From: Streptomyces flavofungini
GTDB lineage: Bacteria > Actinomycetota > Actinomycetes > Streptomycetales > Streptomycetaceae
Assembly (NCBI RefSeq): GCF_030388665.1
Contig: NZ_CP128846.1
Coordinates: 3,202,001-3,266,000 of the forward strand
Length of the DNA stretch: 64,000 nt
Direction of reading: 5' to 3'
A program made the position numbers and the translations under genes. Each line of letters starts with the position of its first letter. The first letter of the stretch is position 1. This document shows, piece after piece, positions 51,458-60,035 of the stretch. The notes below the pieces were generated by a model. The model was not told where the DNA came from, ran no database searches, and saw only the letters and a list, made by a program, of their open reading frames with translations.

Positions 51458-53479
51458 CTACTCCCCGCTCGCCGTGCCGAGGACCAGCGTCACCTTGCGC
51501 TCGTCGCCGCCGCGCTCGACGGTCAGCTCAAGGCGGTCCTTCGGGCGGTGGGCGCGGATCTTCACGATGAGCTCGTCGCCGGAGTGCACGCGCTGGCCGT
51601 CCACGGCCGTGATCACGTCGCCCGGCTTCAGGCCCGCCTTGGCGCCGGGGCCGCCGCGATTGACGGCCGGACCGCCGTCGCGGCTCTCGCGGGCGATCCG
51701 GGCGCCGTCGCCGGTGAACTGCTTGTCGATGGTGACGCCGATGACGGGGTGCGTGGCCCGGCCGGTGTTGATGAGTTCCTCGGCGACGCGCTTGCCCTGG
51801 TTGATGGGTATGGCGAAGCCGAGGCCGATGGAGCCGGACTGGCCGCCGTCCGGGCCGGAGTCGTTGCCCGCGGAGCGGATGGCGCTGTTGATGCCGATGA
51901 CGCGGGCCCGGGAGTCGACGAGGGGCCCACCGGAGTTGCCCGGGTTTATCGGCGCGTCCGTCTGCAGCGCGTTGACGTACGAGACGTCGCTGCCGTCGCC
52001 CTTCTCGCCGCCCGCGGTGATGGGGCGCTCCTTGGCGCTGATGATGCCCGAGGTGACGGTGTTGGCGAGGTCGAAGGGCGCGCCGATGGCCACGACGGGG
52101 TCGCCGACCTGGACGTTCTCGGAGTTGCCGAGGGGCAGCGGCTTGAGGCCGCGGACGCCGGAGACCTTGACGACGGCGAGGTCGTAGCCCGCGTCACGAC
52201 CGACGACCTTGGCGGCGGCGGTCTCGCCGCCGCTGAAGGTGACCGATATGTTGCCGCCGGAGCCGCCGGGTTCGACCACGTGGTTGTTGGTGAGGATGTG
52301 GCCCTTGGCGTCGAGGACGAAGCCGGTGCCGGTGCCCGCGCCGTCGTCGCCGCGGACGTGCAGCGTCACCACGCCGGGCAGCGCGCTCGCCGCGATCCCG
52401 GCGACGCTGTCCTTGGGCCGCTTCCGGGACCCGGAGTCGGCCTGCGGCAACTCCACATCGCTCCCGAACCCGCCGTCGCGCTCCAACTGCGCCCCGACGA
52501 CTCCCCCGATCCCACCGGCGACCAACGCGATCACCACGGCCCCCAGCACGAGCAACTGCCGCCCACGCCGCCGCCGCTGCTTCTCGGTCTCGACGGCGGC
52601 ACCGGTCTGCTGCAGCGGGGCACTCCAGGGGTCGTAGCGCTGCCAGGGACCGCCGGGGGCAGCGGCATGCGGTCCAGGGGCTCCCCCGGGTCCGGGGGAT
52701 GCCGGTACGGGGGATGCCGGTACGGGGGCTCCTGGTCCGACGGCTCCGGTAGCGGCGACCTCCGGTGCGGGGGCTCCCGGTCCTGAGGCCGGCTGGGTGG
52801 TCCCGTCGGGCGCGGGGGTGCCGTGGGGCAGGGCTTCGTGGGGCGTCGCCCCGTGGGCTGCGGGCGCCGGGTGCGGGGAGCCGGGAGCTTGCGGGCCGTG
52901 CCCCGGGGCGCCCGGGTAAGGGGCTCCGGGCGCGGGCGCGCCGTGCGTGGGGGCGCCGTGCGTGGGGGCGCCGTGCGTGGGGGCGCCGTGCGTGGGGGCG
53001 CCGTGCGTGGGGGCGCCGTGCGTGGGGGCGCCGTGCGTGGGGGCGCCGTGCGTGGGGGCAGGGGCGCCGGGTATGGGGGTGCCGTGGCCCTGGGTGCCGT
53101 GGACGGGCGTGCCTGTGTGGACGGGCGTGCCTTGGGCCGGTGTCGCTACGGGGTGCTGCACGGGCGGTGCGGGGGCCCAGGGCCCGGGCTCGCCGTAGGG
53201 CGGGGTGCCGTACGGGTCGGGCTCGTGCAGGGGGCGGGGGCGGTCGGTGGGGGCCCGGTCGGCGGGGGTGGCGTCGACAGGCGCGGGCGCGGTGTCGGTG
53301 GGTGCGGCGTCGGTGGGCGCGGGGGCCGCGTCGGTGGGCGCGGGGGCAGGCGGCCCGGCCAGGGGCGCGCCAGGCCCAGACCCGGAGACCCCGGCCGTAC
53401 CCGCACCACCGTCGCCGGCGGTCGTCCCGGCCAGGGAGCCCCGTCCCTCAGGCCCCGTGCCAACGTTCGGCTCGTCCAT
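51458..53479 (-). CDS. HtrA/DegP-type membrane-anchored serine protease with PDZ domain
   Basis: A 673-aa protein. About 300 cytoplasmic residues are Pro/Gly/Ala/His-rich, with eight THGAP repeats; one membrane helix lies near residues 309-331 (LLVLGAVVIALVAGGIGG). The trypsin-like domain has His about 400 (LTNNHVVEPG), Asp about 432 (GYDLAVVKV) and Ser about 514 (NPGNSGGPLV), and one PDZ domain ends the protein (KAGLKPGDVITAVDG). It would degrade misfolded exported proteins outside the membrane. A terminator (53583-53613) separates it from the anti-sigma gene upstream. Confidence 0.94.
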   Translation of the reverse strand: MDEPNVGTGPEGRGSLAGTTAGDGGAGTAGVSGSGPGAPLAGPPAPAPTDAAPAPTDAAPTDTAPAPVDATPADRAPTDRPRPLHEPDPYGTPPYGEPGPWAPAPPVQHPVATPAQGTPVHTGTPVHGTQGHGTPIPGAPAPTHGAPTHGAPTHGAPTHGAPTHGAPTHGAPTHGAPTHGAPAPGAPYPGAPGHGPQAPGSPHPAPAAHGATPHEALPHGTPAPDGTTQPASGPGAPAPEVAATGAVGPGAPVPASPVPASPGPGGAPGPHAAAPGGPWQRYDPWSAPLQQTGAAVETEKQRRRRGRQLLVLGAVVIALVAGGIGGVVGAQLERDGGFGSDVELPQADSGSRKRPKDSVAGIAASALPGVVTLHVRGDDGAGTGTGFVLDAKGHILTNNHVVEPGGSGGNISVTFSGGETAAAKVVGRDAGYDLAVVKVSGVRGLKPLPLGNSENVQVGDPVVAIGAPFDLANTVTSGIISAKERPITAGGEKGDGSDVSYVNALQTDAPINPGNSGGPLVDSRARVIGINSAIRSAGNDSGPDGGQSGSIGLGFAIPINQGKRVAEELINTGRATHPVIGVTIDKQFTGDGARIARESRDGGPAVNRGGPGAKAGLKPGDVITAVDGQRVHSGDELIVKIRAHRPKDRLELTVERGGDERKVTLVLGTASGE
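52938..53060 (-). repeat. Eight 15-bp tandem repeats inside htrA
   Basis: Unit GGGGGCGCCGTGCGT repeated about eight times without visible mismatch, encoding THGAP repeats in the cytoplasmic part of the protease. Confidence 0.95.
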
Positions 53480-53582
53480 GCTCTCCCCACAACTGGCCCG
53501 CGGCGGACGCCGATTACGTGCTCGTCGCCGGGTCCGCCGAGTCCCCGGCGGGCACGGCCCACCGAGGATTCAACCAGGTCTG

Positions 53583-53613
53583 CTTCCCCGACGTGCAGCT
53601 CACGTCGGGGAAG
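53583..53613. terminator. Strong hairpin between anti-sigma gene and htrA
   Basis: Perfect 13-bp arms CTTCCCCGACGTG and CACGTCGGGGAAG enclose a 5-nt loop. It lies 12 bp after the stop of the anti-sigma gene and likely ends the sigma/anti-sigma transcript. Confidence 0.85.
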
Positions 53614-53625
53614 GGGTGAGGGCCG

Positions 53626-54603
53626 TCAGTGGAACTGCCTGCCGTACAGCGGGTCGGGCCGGGGGGTGGCCCTCGGGGTGGAGTCGACCGTGGCGTTCAG
53701 GGTGAGGCCCTGGGGGGCGCCGTCGCGGGACTCGTCGGCGACGGCCCGCACCAGCGGGGACATGACGCCGGCACCTGCCAGGAGCGGGGCCGTGACCTGC
53801 GGGGTGTCCGGCCCGTGTCCGGGCCGGAGGCGGGCGCCGGCCAGGAGGGGCGCCGCGGCGGTGGTGGGCGCGAGCGCCGGGGACCGCGGCCCCTGCACGG
53901 AGAGCGGGTTGGCGCCACGACGCCGCACGGAGTCGGGCACGGCGGTGTTGGCCGTGCTCGGGGAGCGCAGGGGCGAGGCGTTGCTGTTGGCGGCGGCACC
54001 GCCCGCGCGCTGCTCGCCCGTGGTCAGGGGCGTGCCCATCGTGACCCCGCCGAGCGCTATCGCGGCCAGCGACACCGCCCCGGCCGCGGCGAACGCGAAC
54101 CGCCGGCCGAGCCAGACGGACCGCTCGGCCTCGGGCCGGGCGACCTCATGGACGGGGAAGCCACGCCGCTCACTGGGCAGCACCGCGGTGTGGGCGCCCG
54201 AGGGGACGTACCCGACGAAGGGCTCGTGTCTGCCCCCGCGAGTGCTGAAGACACCGCCCCGGGGCAGGCCGGTGGACTCCGACGACCCGGTGGCGAAGCC
54301 GTCGTCGACGGGCGTACGCGGGCCCCCGGACCGGCCTATGTCGTCGATGTCGGCGGCGGGAAGACTCTGGAGACGGGCGAGGAAGCTCTCGCTGGGGGGC
54401 GGCGCCGCGGTCTGCGCGAAGACGTTCTTGAGGCGGCGCTGCGCGTCGGCCTCGGCCTTGCACTTCGGACAGGTCGCGAGATGCGCGAGCACTCGCTCGC
54501 GCGCGTCATGACCGAGCTCACCGTCGACCAGCGCGGCGAGCCGGTCCCCCAGGTGCTGCTCGGCGAGATGCCGCTCGGCAGGATTGGACCGTGATCCACT
54601 CAC
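53626..54603 (-). CDS. Zinc-binding anti-sigma factor (RseA-like)
   Basis: A 325-aa protein. The N-terminal ZAS domain has H-x3-C-x2-C at His41, Cys45, Cys48 (AHLATCPKC), the usual zinc site that binds ECF sigma factors and may sense redox state. One membrane helix lies near residues 165-187 ([18 protein letters not shown]); the extracytoplasmic part is long, Ala/Pro/Arg-rich and without a clear fold. GTG 54603 overlaps the sigma stop (GTGA), so both are made together. By position it corresponds to mycobacterial rseA. Release of sigma by proteolysis or thiol oxidation is inference. Confidence 0.9.
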   Translation of the reverse strand: MSGSRSNPAERHLAEQHLGDRLAALVDGELGHDARERVLAHLATCPKCKAEADAQRRLKNVFAQTAAPPPSESFLARLQSLPAADIDDIGRSGGPRTPVDDGFATGSSESTGLPRGGVFSTRGGRHEPFVGYVPSGAHTAVLPSERRGFPVHEVARPEAERSVWLGRRFAFAAAGAVSLAAIALGGVTMGTPLTTGEQRAGGAAANSNASPLRSPSTANTAVPDSVRRRGANPLSVQGPRSPALAPTTAAAPLLAGARLRPGHGPDTPQVTAPLLAGAGVMSPLVRAVADESRDGAPQGLTLNATVDSTPRATPRPDPLYGRQFH

Positions 54604-55373
54604 GCGGTCGCGCCCCCTCCTCCCAGCGCCACGGCTCCGCTCACGGCCAGCGAGCGGCGCTCGGCGCGGGCCTCGGGCGAGCGGTGCTGAAGGGCCTTGC
54701 GCAGCTGGGAGCGGCCGCGGTGGATACGGCTGCGGACCGTACCGAGCTTGACGCCCAGGGTCGCGGCGATCTCCTCGTACGAAAGGCCTTCGATGTCGCA
54801 CAGGACGACGGCGGCGCGGAACTCGGGCGCGAGGGTGTCGAGCGCCTGCTGGACGTCCGCGTCGAAGTGGGTGTCGTTGAACACCTGCTGGGGGGACGGC
54901 TCGCGGCTGGGGAGGCGCTCGGCGGCGTCGTCACCCAGGGCGTCGAACCGGATGCGCTGCTTGCGGCGCACCATGTCCAGGAAGAGGTTCGTGGTGATGC
55001 GGTGCAGCCAGCCCTCGAACGTGCCGGGCGTGTACGTCGAAAGGGAGCGGAAGACGCGGACGAAGACTTCCTGCGTGAGGTCCTCGGCATCGTGCTGGTT
55101 GCCCGTCAGGCGGTAGGCGAGGCGGTAGACGCGGCCGCTGTGCGTGCTGACGATCTCTTCCCAGGTGGGAGGAGTCCATGCCTGCGATTCCGCGTCAGCG
55201 GCAAAGGTCGCGGTCTGAGCGGAGTCGGTGGCGCGGGAACGGTCAGCGGTGTCGGTCACGGATTTCGGCTTGCCCGCCCGTCCGAGAATGCGCTTCAGCG
55301 CCCTTCTGCGAACTGCGCGCGCAGCCGCACCTCCCCTGTCGGCTCTGGTGGTGTCCAGTGGAGCCCCTACCAT
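54600..55373 (-). CDS. ECF sigma factor (orthologue position of mycobacterial SigE)
   Basis: A 257-aa sigma-70 family factor. Region 2: [36 protein letters not shown] and [16 protein letters not shown]. Region 4: [20 protein letters not shown] and [19 protein letters not shown]. An extra 70-residue N-terminal segment precedes region 2. It is followed by its likely anti-sigma partner, then htrA and tatB, so it probably controls an envelope-stress response. It should not be confused with S. coelicolor SigE (SCO3356), which lies elsewhere. ATG 55373 follows GAGGTGG; GTG 55379 is also possible. Confidence 0.92.
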   Translation of the reverse strand: MVGAPLDTTRADRGGAAARAVRRRALKRILGRAGKPKSVTDTADRSRATDSAQTATFAADAESQAWTPPTWEEIVSTHSGRVYRLAYRLTGNQHDAEDLTQEVFVRVFRSLSTYTPGTFEGWLHRITTNLFLDMVRRKQRIRFDALGDDAAERLPSREPSPQQVFNDTHFDADVQQALDTLAPEFRAAVVLCDIEGLSYEEIAATLGVKLGTVRSRIHRGRSQLRKALQHRSPEARAERRSLAVSGAVALGGGGATA

Positions 55374-55611
55374 AACCACCTCGCCCGTTAGCTCCGGATA
55401 AGCGTTTTTACGTGAATTTGGTACTTGGTTCTTGCCGTTCCCGCCTCGTCGGGTCCGCGTCGCGCAAACTCCGCGAGCCGACTTGAGTTCCAGATCCATG
55501 TCTATGCCCCCGCTGTCCTCACACCCCTTCTCAACGCACGGTCCCATCTGCGGGTTCCCGGCCCCAACGGATACAGTCACGGCCAGGCAACCACGGGGAC
55601 AGGAGAGGGCC

Positions 55612-56244
55612 ATTACCGGCAACCGGCAGACGAGCTGGGCGTTCGCCGACGCCTTTGTCGCCGAGGACGAGGCGCTGCGCTGGGCCCGGGACCGGGCCCG
55701 GGAAGCCGGGCTGCGCTCGGTGTCCCCCGGCACCGGCGCCGCCCTCGGCATGCTGGCCGCCACCGTGGACGCCAAAGCGGTCGCCGAGATCGGTACGGGC
55801 ACGGGAGTGTCGGGCATCCACCTGCTGCACGGAATGCGCCCCGACGGCGTCCTGACCACGGTCGATCCGGAGCCGGAGCGCCAGCAGTTCGCCCGCACGG
55901 CCTTCCGCGCCGCCGGTTTCGCGGGCAACCGCGCCCGCTTCATCCCCGGCCGCGCCCTCGACGTCCTGCCCCGCCTCGCGGACGGCGGCTACGACCTGGT
56001 CTTCTGCGACGGCGACCGCACGGAGTGCCTCGACTATCTCGCTGAATCGTTGCGCCTGCTCCGTCCGGGCGGCCTGGTCTGCTTCGAGGGCGTCTTCGCG
56101 GACGGCCGCACCGTGGACTCCGGTCCGCAGCCCGTGGAGGTGCTGCGGCTGCGTGAGCTGCTGCGGGCCGTCCGCGAGAGCCAGGACCTGGTGCCTTCGC
56201 TGCTCCCGGTGGGCGACGGCCTCCTCTGCGCCGTCAAGCGCTAG
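55612..56244 (+). CDS. SAM-dependent O-methyltransferase, probable ATT start
   Basis: A 210-aa class I methyltransferase: motif [17 protein letters not shown], then [16 protein letters not shown] and [17 protein letters not shown], as in the O-methyltransferase family 3 (Rv1220c-like). The conserved start region is [24 protein letters not shown] (55601-55605) lies 6 nt before ATT 55612, and TACAGT (55572-55577) could be the -10, so ATT is my preferred start. ATG 55498 or 55504 would add about 37 residues without an SD. It is divergent from the sigma factor gene, as in M. tuberculosis. Substrate unknown. Confidence 0.88.
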   Translation: MTGNRQTSWAFADAFVAEDEALRWARDRAREAGLRSVSPGTGAALGMLAATVDAKAVAEIGTGTGVSGIHLLHGMRPDGVLTTVDPEPERQQFARTAFRAAGFAGNRARFIPGRALDVLPRLADGGYDLVFCDGDRTECLDYLAESLRLLRPGGLVCFEGVFADGRTVDSGPQPVEVLRLRELLRAVRESQDLVPSLLPVGDGLLCAVKR

Positions 56245-56401
56245 CCGTCGGGGGCCGCCCCTCACCGGGGCTCCTGGTGGTGCCGAGCCGGTGATTCGGC
56301 CTTTCTCTCCGGCGGAATCCGGACGTTCACGCAGGCCGCAGGACCCGCGGCAGCCCCTCCCCCGCCAAGCTCACGGATGCCTTCGGCCCCCGTACACAGC
56401 G

Positions 56402-56433
56402 CTGCCCCGGCTCGTCGTACGATGCCGGGGCAG
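56402..56433. terminator. Hairpin between convergent O-methyltransferase and DUF3117 genes
   Basis: Arms CTGCCCCGG and CCGGGGCAG with a 14-nt loop in the 224-bp space between two converging genes. Confidence 0.65.
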
Positions 56434-56468
56434 TGCGGAAAACGGTGAACAGTGTGGGCGCTTTCGCG

Positions 56469-56636
56469 TCAGCCGACAACCTTCTTCAGGGCGTCGCCGA
56501 GGGCGTCGGCCTCGTCGGGGGTCAGTTCGACGACAAGTCGACCGCCGCCTTCGAGCGGAACGCGCATGACGATGCCCCGCCCCTCCTTGGTCACCTCGAG
56601 CGGGCCGTCGCCCGTCCGCGGCTTCATGGCCGCCAT
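56469..56636 (-). CDS. DUF3117 small conserved protein
   Basis: A 55-aa protein (MAAMKPRTGDGPLEVTKEGR...ADALGDALKKVVG) of the actinobacterial DUF3117 family, predicted as a small antiparallel sheet with a C-terminal helix. M. tuberculosis Rv1211 is the counterpart, near tagA. AAGGGGAA precedes ATG 56636. Function unknown. Confidence 0.93.
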   Translation of the reverse strand: MAAMKPRTGDGPLEVTKEGRGIVMRVPLEGGGRLVVELTPDEADALGDALKKVVG

Positions 56637-56976
56637 GCTCGTTCCCCTTCCTGAAACCAGCTTGTCGCAGCCGACAACCCAGGTGTCAGCGGCATCGAAC
56701 ACATTGCTTCCAGGTCATTATCCCGCATCGCGGGACCCGATGACCAACATCAGTCGGCATCGCTTGCGCAACGCACGTCCGCAAAACCACCCAATTCGGC
56801 GATGTGGCTGCAATACTTCGCCGCCCCACACGCTTCTCCCGCCCCGCGCACTTTGACGCAGGTCACATCGGCGGCGGCGTACCGAGGGCCAATGATCTAG
56901 GTCATGCTGGGCCCGAAGCCCACCGGGCAGCGGACCACACCAGCAGCGGACCACAGGACAGCGGAGGGGACCCACC
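56637..56976. other. 340-bp divergent promoter region
   Basis: Minus-strand GATAAT (plus 56717-56722) is a likely -10 for the DUF3117 gene. On the plus side, near-palindromic ATGATCTAGGTCAT (about 56893) lies about 70 bp before the hydratase start and may be a regulatory site. This stretch is less GC-rich than its surroundings. No gene seen. Confidence 0.5.
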
Positions 56977-57777
56977 ATGGCCGACACCGTGCTCTACGAG
57001 GTGAGCGACGGACTCGCGACGATCACGCTGAACCGCCCCGACGCGATGAACGCGATGAACGTCGAGGCCAAGGTCGCCCTCCGGGAGGCGGCGCGCTCGG
57101 CCGCGGCGGACCCCGCCGTGCGCGCGGTGCTGCTCACCGCCACCGGGCGCGCCTTCTGCGTGGGCCAGGACCTCAAGGAGCACGTGGGCCTGTTGCAGCA
57201 GGACCGCGAGACCGGCTCCGGGCAGACCATGAGCACGGTGCGTGAGCACTACAACCCGATCGTGCGGGCCCTGACCGGTATGCCGAAGCCGGTCGTCGCC
57301 GGTGTCAACGGCGTGGCGGCCGGAGCGGGCTTCGGCTTCGCCCTCGCCGCGGACTACCGGATCGTCGCGGACACGGCGTCGTTCAACACGTCCTTCGCGG
57401 GCGTCGCGCTGACCGCGGACTCCGGGGTCTCCTGGACCCTCTCGCGCCTCATCGGCCCGGGCCGCGCCGCCGACCTGCTGCTCTTCCCGCGCGGCATCAA
57501 GGCTCAGGAGGCGTACGACCTGGGGATCGCCAACCAGGTCGTGCCGGCCGCCGAGCTCGCGGAGACGGCCCTGAAGACGGCCCGCGCGCTCGCCGAGGGC
57601 CCGACCCTGGCGTACGCGGCGATCAAGGAGTCGCTCGCCTACGCCGCCGGGCACAGCCTGGACGAGGCGCTGGACAAGGAGGACGAACTGCAGACCCGGG
57701 CGGGCGCCTCCGAGGACCACACGATCGCGGTGAAGGCGTTCCTCGACAAGGCCAGGCCGAAGTACCTCGGCCGCTGA
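56977..57777 (+). CDS. Enoyl-CoA hydratase/isomerase (PaaG-like)
   Basis: A 266-aa crotonase-fold protein: TLNRPDAMNAMN, GRAFCVGQDLKEH and NGVAAGAGFGFALAADYRI give the CoA site and oxyanion hole. The later motif GVALTADSGVSWTLSRLIG matches PaaG-type ring 1,2-epoxyphenylacetyl-CoA isomerases and related 2,3-dehydroadipyl hydratases more than classic crotonases. It likely works in fatty or aromatic acid breakdown. GGAGGGG precedes the ATG. The stop is followed by a GC palindrome before the converging tag gene. Confidence 0.92.
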   Translation: MADTVLYEVSDGLATITLNRPDAMNAMNVEAKVALREAARSAAADPAVRAVLLTATGRAFCVGQDLKEHVGLLQQDRETGSGQTMSTVREHYNPIVRALTGMPKPVVAGVNGVAAGAGFGFALAADYRIVADTASFNTSFAGVALTADSGVSWTLSRLIGPGRAADLLLFPRGIKAQEAYDLGIANQVVPAAELAETALKTARALAEGPTLAYAAIKESLAYAAGHSLDEALDKEDELQTRAGASEDHTIAVKAFLDKARPKYLGR

Positions 57778-57796
57778 CCGCCCGGGGCCCGGGCGG
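57778..57796. terminator. GC-rich palindrome between convergent genes
   Basis: CCGCCCGGG-G-CCCGGGCGG directly follows the hydratase stop and faces the tag stop; a compact bidirectional terminator candidate. Confidence 0.5.
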
Positions 57797-57832
57797 CCAG
57801 GGCCTCGGGCGCCGCCCCCTCGCTTCCGCCCC

Positions 57833-58423
57833 TCAGGCCCCGCCCGCCTCGCGGGCCACGCAGTCCGCGAGGTGGTCGTTCACCAGGCCGCAGGCCTGCA
57901 TCAGGGCGTACGCCGTGGTGGGTCCGACGAAGCGGAGGCCGCGCTTCTTCAGCGCCTTGGACAGGGCCGTCGACTCGTCCGTGACCGCGGGCACGTCCGC
58001 GAGGGTCCGCGGCGCCGGGCGCCCGACCGGGTCCGGGGCGAACGACCAGATCAGCTCGTCCAGTTCACCGGCGGGCCAGTCGGCGAGCACGCGCGCGTTG
58101 GCCATCGTCGCGTCCACCTTCGCGCGGTTGCGGATGATGCCCGCGTCGGCGAGCAGCCGCTCCCGGTCCGCGTCCCCGAACTCCGCGACCGCGGCGATCT
58201 TGAAGCCGGAGAACGCGGCGCGGAAGCCCTCGCGGCGGCGCAGGATCGTGATCCACGACAGGCCCGACTGGAAGGCCTCCAGGGACACGCGCTCGAACAG
58301 CGCGTCGTCGCCGTGCACCGGACGGCCCCACTCCTCGTCGTGGTACGCCACGTAGTCCTCCGTGGACAGGCCCCACGGGCAGCGCAGACCGCCGTCCGGG
58401 CCCGGGATCGCCCCGCCGCTCAT
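57833..58423 (-). CDS. tag: DNA-3-methyladenine glycosylase I
   Basis: A 196-aa Tag protein: LRCPWGLSTEDYVAYHDEEWG (N-terminal cysteine and catalytic-site glutamates), FQSGLSWITILRRREGFR, and FVGPTTAYALMQACGLVNDH with the C-terminal His/Cys of the zinc snap. It excises 3-methyladenine from alkylated DNA. Its ATG overlaps the stop of the DivIVA-like gene (ATGA). The combination of a base-excision enzyme here and the ATL protein at 8 kb means two alkylation-damage proteins are in the window. Confidence 0.96.
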   Translation of the reverse strand: MSGGAIPGPDGGLRCPWGLSTEDYVAYHDEEWGRPVHGDDALFERVSLEAFQSGLSWITILRRREGFRAAFSGFKIAAVAEFGDADRERLLADAGIIRNRAKVDATMANARVLADWPAGELDELIWSFAPDPVGRPAPRTLADVPAVTDESTALSKALKKRGLRFVGPTTAYALMQACGLVNDHLADCVAREAGGA

Positions 58424-58833
58424 CTGCCGTCCTCCGGTCGCTCGTCCGTCGGCTCCGGGGCGCCGCGCTGTGCCTGCCCGCGCTCCGCCGCGTCGTACTT
58501 CTTGAAGAGGCCGGGGCCGCCGACCGCCGCCGCCTGGGCACCCGCGAGCGCCGACTCCAGCTCGGCGATGCGGGCGTCCCGCTCCGCCAGCTCGGCCGCG
58601 AGCCGGTCCAGGCACTCGTCCACGTCCACCATGCGATAGCCGCGCACCGTCATCGGGAAGCGCACCGCCTCCACGTCGGCGCGGCGCAGCGGGCGGTCCG
58701 GCGGCAGCGGGTCGGTCAGCCGCTCCGGCGCCGCCTCGGGCAGCGCGCCGCTCTCACCGCCGCCGAGGACCGCGAGGGTCACCGCGCCCACCACGACGAC
58801 GAGGGCGATGACCAGGAACAGGAACATGACCAT
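58420..58833 (-). CDS. Small membrane protein with DivIVA-like domain
   Basis: A 137-aa protein: one N-terminal membrane helix (MFLFLVIALVVVVGAVTLAVL) and a short DivIVA-type segment (FPMTVRGYRMVDVDECLDRL) followed by a coiled coil (AAELAERDARIAELESAL) and a polar tail. Such proteins attach to the membrane and the polar growth machinery in actinobacteria; the precise role is unknown. ATG 58833 with GGGGA 7 nt upstream is chosen; GTG 58848 is possible. Coupled to tag by ATGA overlap. Confidence 0.85.
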   Translation of the reverse strand: MVMFLFLVIALVVVVGAVTLAVLGGGESGALPEAAPERLTDPLPPDRPLRRADVEAVRFPMTVRGYRMVDVDECLDRLAAELAERDARIAELESALAGAQAAAVGGPGLFKKYDAAERGQAQRGAPEPTDERPEDGR

Positions 58834-58983
58834 CTCTGCGGTCCCCACGCTCGGATGCCGGCCGCTCGGCGGCCGACACGGAAACTGTCTGGCTCCGATC
58901 GTGCCATGCGGCTGTGACAGTTAAGGTCGCAGGCGGCCGGACCGCGAGGCCGGACCGAGGAACGACAAGGAGGCTCACAGGGG

Positions 58984-59844
58984 ATGCTCAGGCTGGGCAG
59001 GCGCGAGTTCGACGCGCACGAGCCGGTGATCATGGCGATCGTGAACCGGACCCCGGACTCCTTCTACGACCAAGGGGCCACGTTCCACGACGAGGCCGCC
59101 CTCGCGCGCGTGGAGCAGGCCGTCGCCGAAGGCGCCGCGATCATCGACATCGGCGGGGTCAAGGCCGGGCCCGGCGAGGAGGTCACCGCCGAGGAGGAGG
59201 CGCGGCGGACCGTCGGCTTCGTCGCCGAGGTGCGGCGGCGCTTCCCCGATGTCGTCATCAGCGTCGACACCTGGCGGCACGAGGTCGGCGAGGCCGTCTG
59301 CGACGTCGGGGCCGATCTGCTCAACGACGCGTGGGGCGGGGTCGATCCCAAGCTCGCGGAGGTCGCGGCGCGGTACGGGGTGGGGCTCGTGTGCACCCAC
59401 GCGGGAGGCGCGGAGCCGCGTACACGGCCCCATCGCGTCGAGTACGACGACGTCGTCGCCGACATCCTCCGGGTGACCGTCGGACTCGCCGAGCGGGCCG
59501 TCGCGCTCGGGGTGCCCCGGGAGTCCGTCCTCATCGACCCCGGGCACGACTTCGGGAAGAACACCCGGCACTCGCTCGAGGCCACGCGGCGGCTCGGGGA
59601 GCTCGTCGACACGGGGTGGCCCGTGCTCGTCTCCCTCTCCAACAAGGACTTCGTCGGGGAGACGTTGGACACTCCGCTCAAGGAGCGGGTGGTGGGGACG
59701 TTGGCCACGACCGCTGTGTCCGCGTGGCTGGGGGCGCAGGTGTACCGCGTCCACGAGGTCGCCGAGACGCGGCAGGTCGTCGACATGGTCGCCACGATCG
59801 CGGGCCACAGGCCCCCGGCGGTCGCCAGGAGGGGGCTGGCGTAG
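58984..59844 (+). CDS. FolP2-like dihydropteroate synthase homologue
   Basis: A 286-aa TIM-barrel protein of the DHPS family: IMAIVNRTPDSFYDQGATF, SVDTWRHEVGEAV, LIDPGHDFGKNTRHSLE and LSNKDFVGETL. Key DHPS loop 2, normally GGESTRPG, reads IGGVKAGPG here, losing the Thr and Arg that hold pterin and p-aminobenzoate; the loop MHxxG reads THAGG. M. tuberculosis FolP2 (Rv1207) has similar changes and lacks DHPS activity. So this is probably not the folate enzyme. AAGGAGG lies about 10 nt before ATG 58984. Confidence 0.9.
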   Translation: MLRLGRREFDAHEPVIMAIVNRTPDSFYDQGATFHDEAALARVEQAVAEGAAIIDIGGVKAGPGEEVTAEEEARRTVGFVAEVRRRFPDVVISVDTWRHEVGEAVCDVGADLLNDAWGGVDPKLAEVAARYGVGLVCTHAGGAEPRTRPHRVEYDDVVADILRVTVGLAERAVALGVPRESVLIDPGHDFGKNTRHSLEATRRLGELVDTGWPVLVSLSNKDFVGETLDTPLKERVVGTLATTAVSAWLGAQVYRVHEVAETRQVVDMVATIAGHRPPAVARRGLA

Positions 59845-59916
59845 GGCTGAGGCCGGGCCCTGCCGGGGGCTCCCCAATCCCACCCCTTCCCGAACCTGGG
59901 GCCCCGCCCCAGACCC

Positions 59917-59941
59917 CGCTCCTCAATCGCCGGAGGGGCTG
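59917..59941 (-). repeat. Dispersed element, partial inverted copy
   Basis: CTCCTCAATCGCCGGAGGGG is the 5' half of the element in reverse orientation, 25 bp before a full plus-strand copy, giving an inverted pair like that at 40.2-40.5 kb. Confidence 0.75.
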
Positions 59942-59965
59942 AGAGATTCAGCCGCACATGATCTA

Positions 59966-60004
59966 GCCCGTCCGGCGATTGAGGACGAGGCGCGAAGCGC
60001 CGAT
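59966..60004 (+). repeat. Dispersed intergenic element, copy 4
   Basis: GCCCGTCCGGCGATT with core GAGGACGAGGCGCGAAGCGC, same sequence as copy 3, located between the convergent FolP2-like and LOG genes. Confidence 0.95.
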
Positions 60005-60035
60005 CACGCCCGCCAAGGCCCAGGGGCCAGAAACC

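Noticed and set aside
52938..53060. CRISPR-like regular repeats
   Set aside because: The units are directly adjacent without spacers and in frame inside the htrA gene.
54600..55373. Naming the ECF sigma factor sigE
   Set aside because: Position matches mycobacterial sigE, but in Streptomyces the name SigE belongs to a different gene (SCO3356).
58984..59844. Annotating the gene as functional folP
   Set aside because: Loop 2 and the MHxxG loop lack key DHPS residues; the product resembles FolP2.
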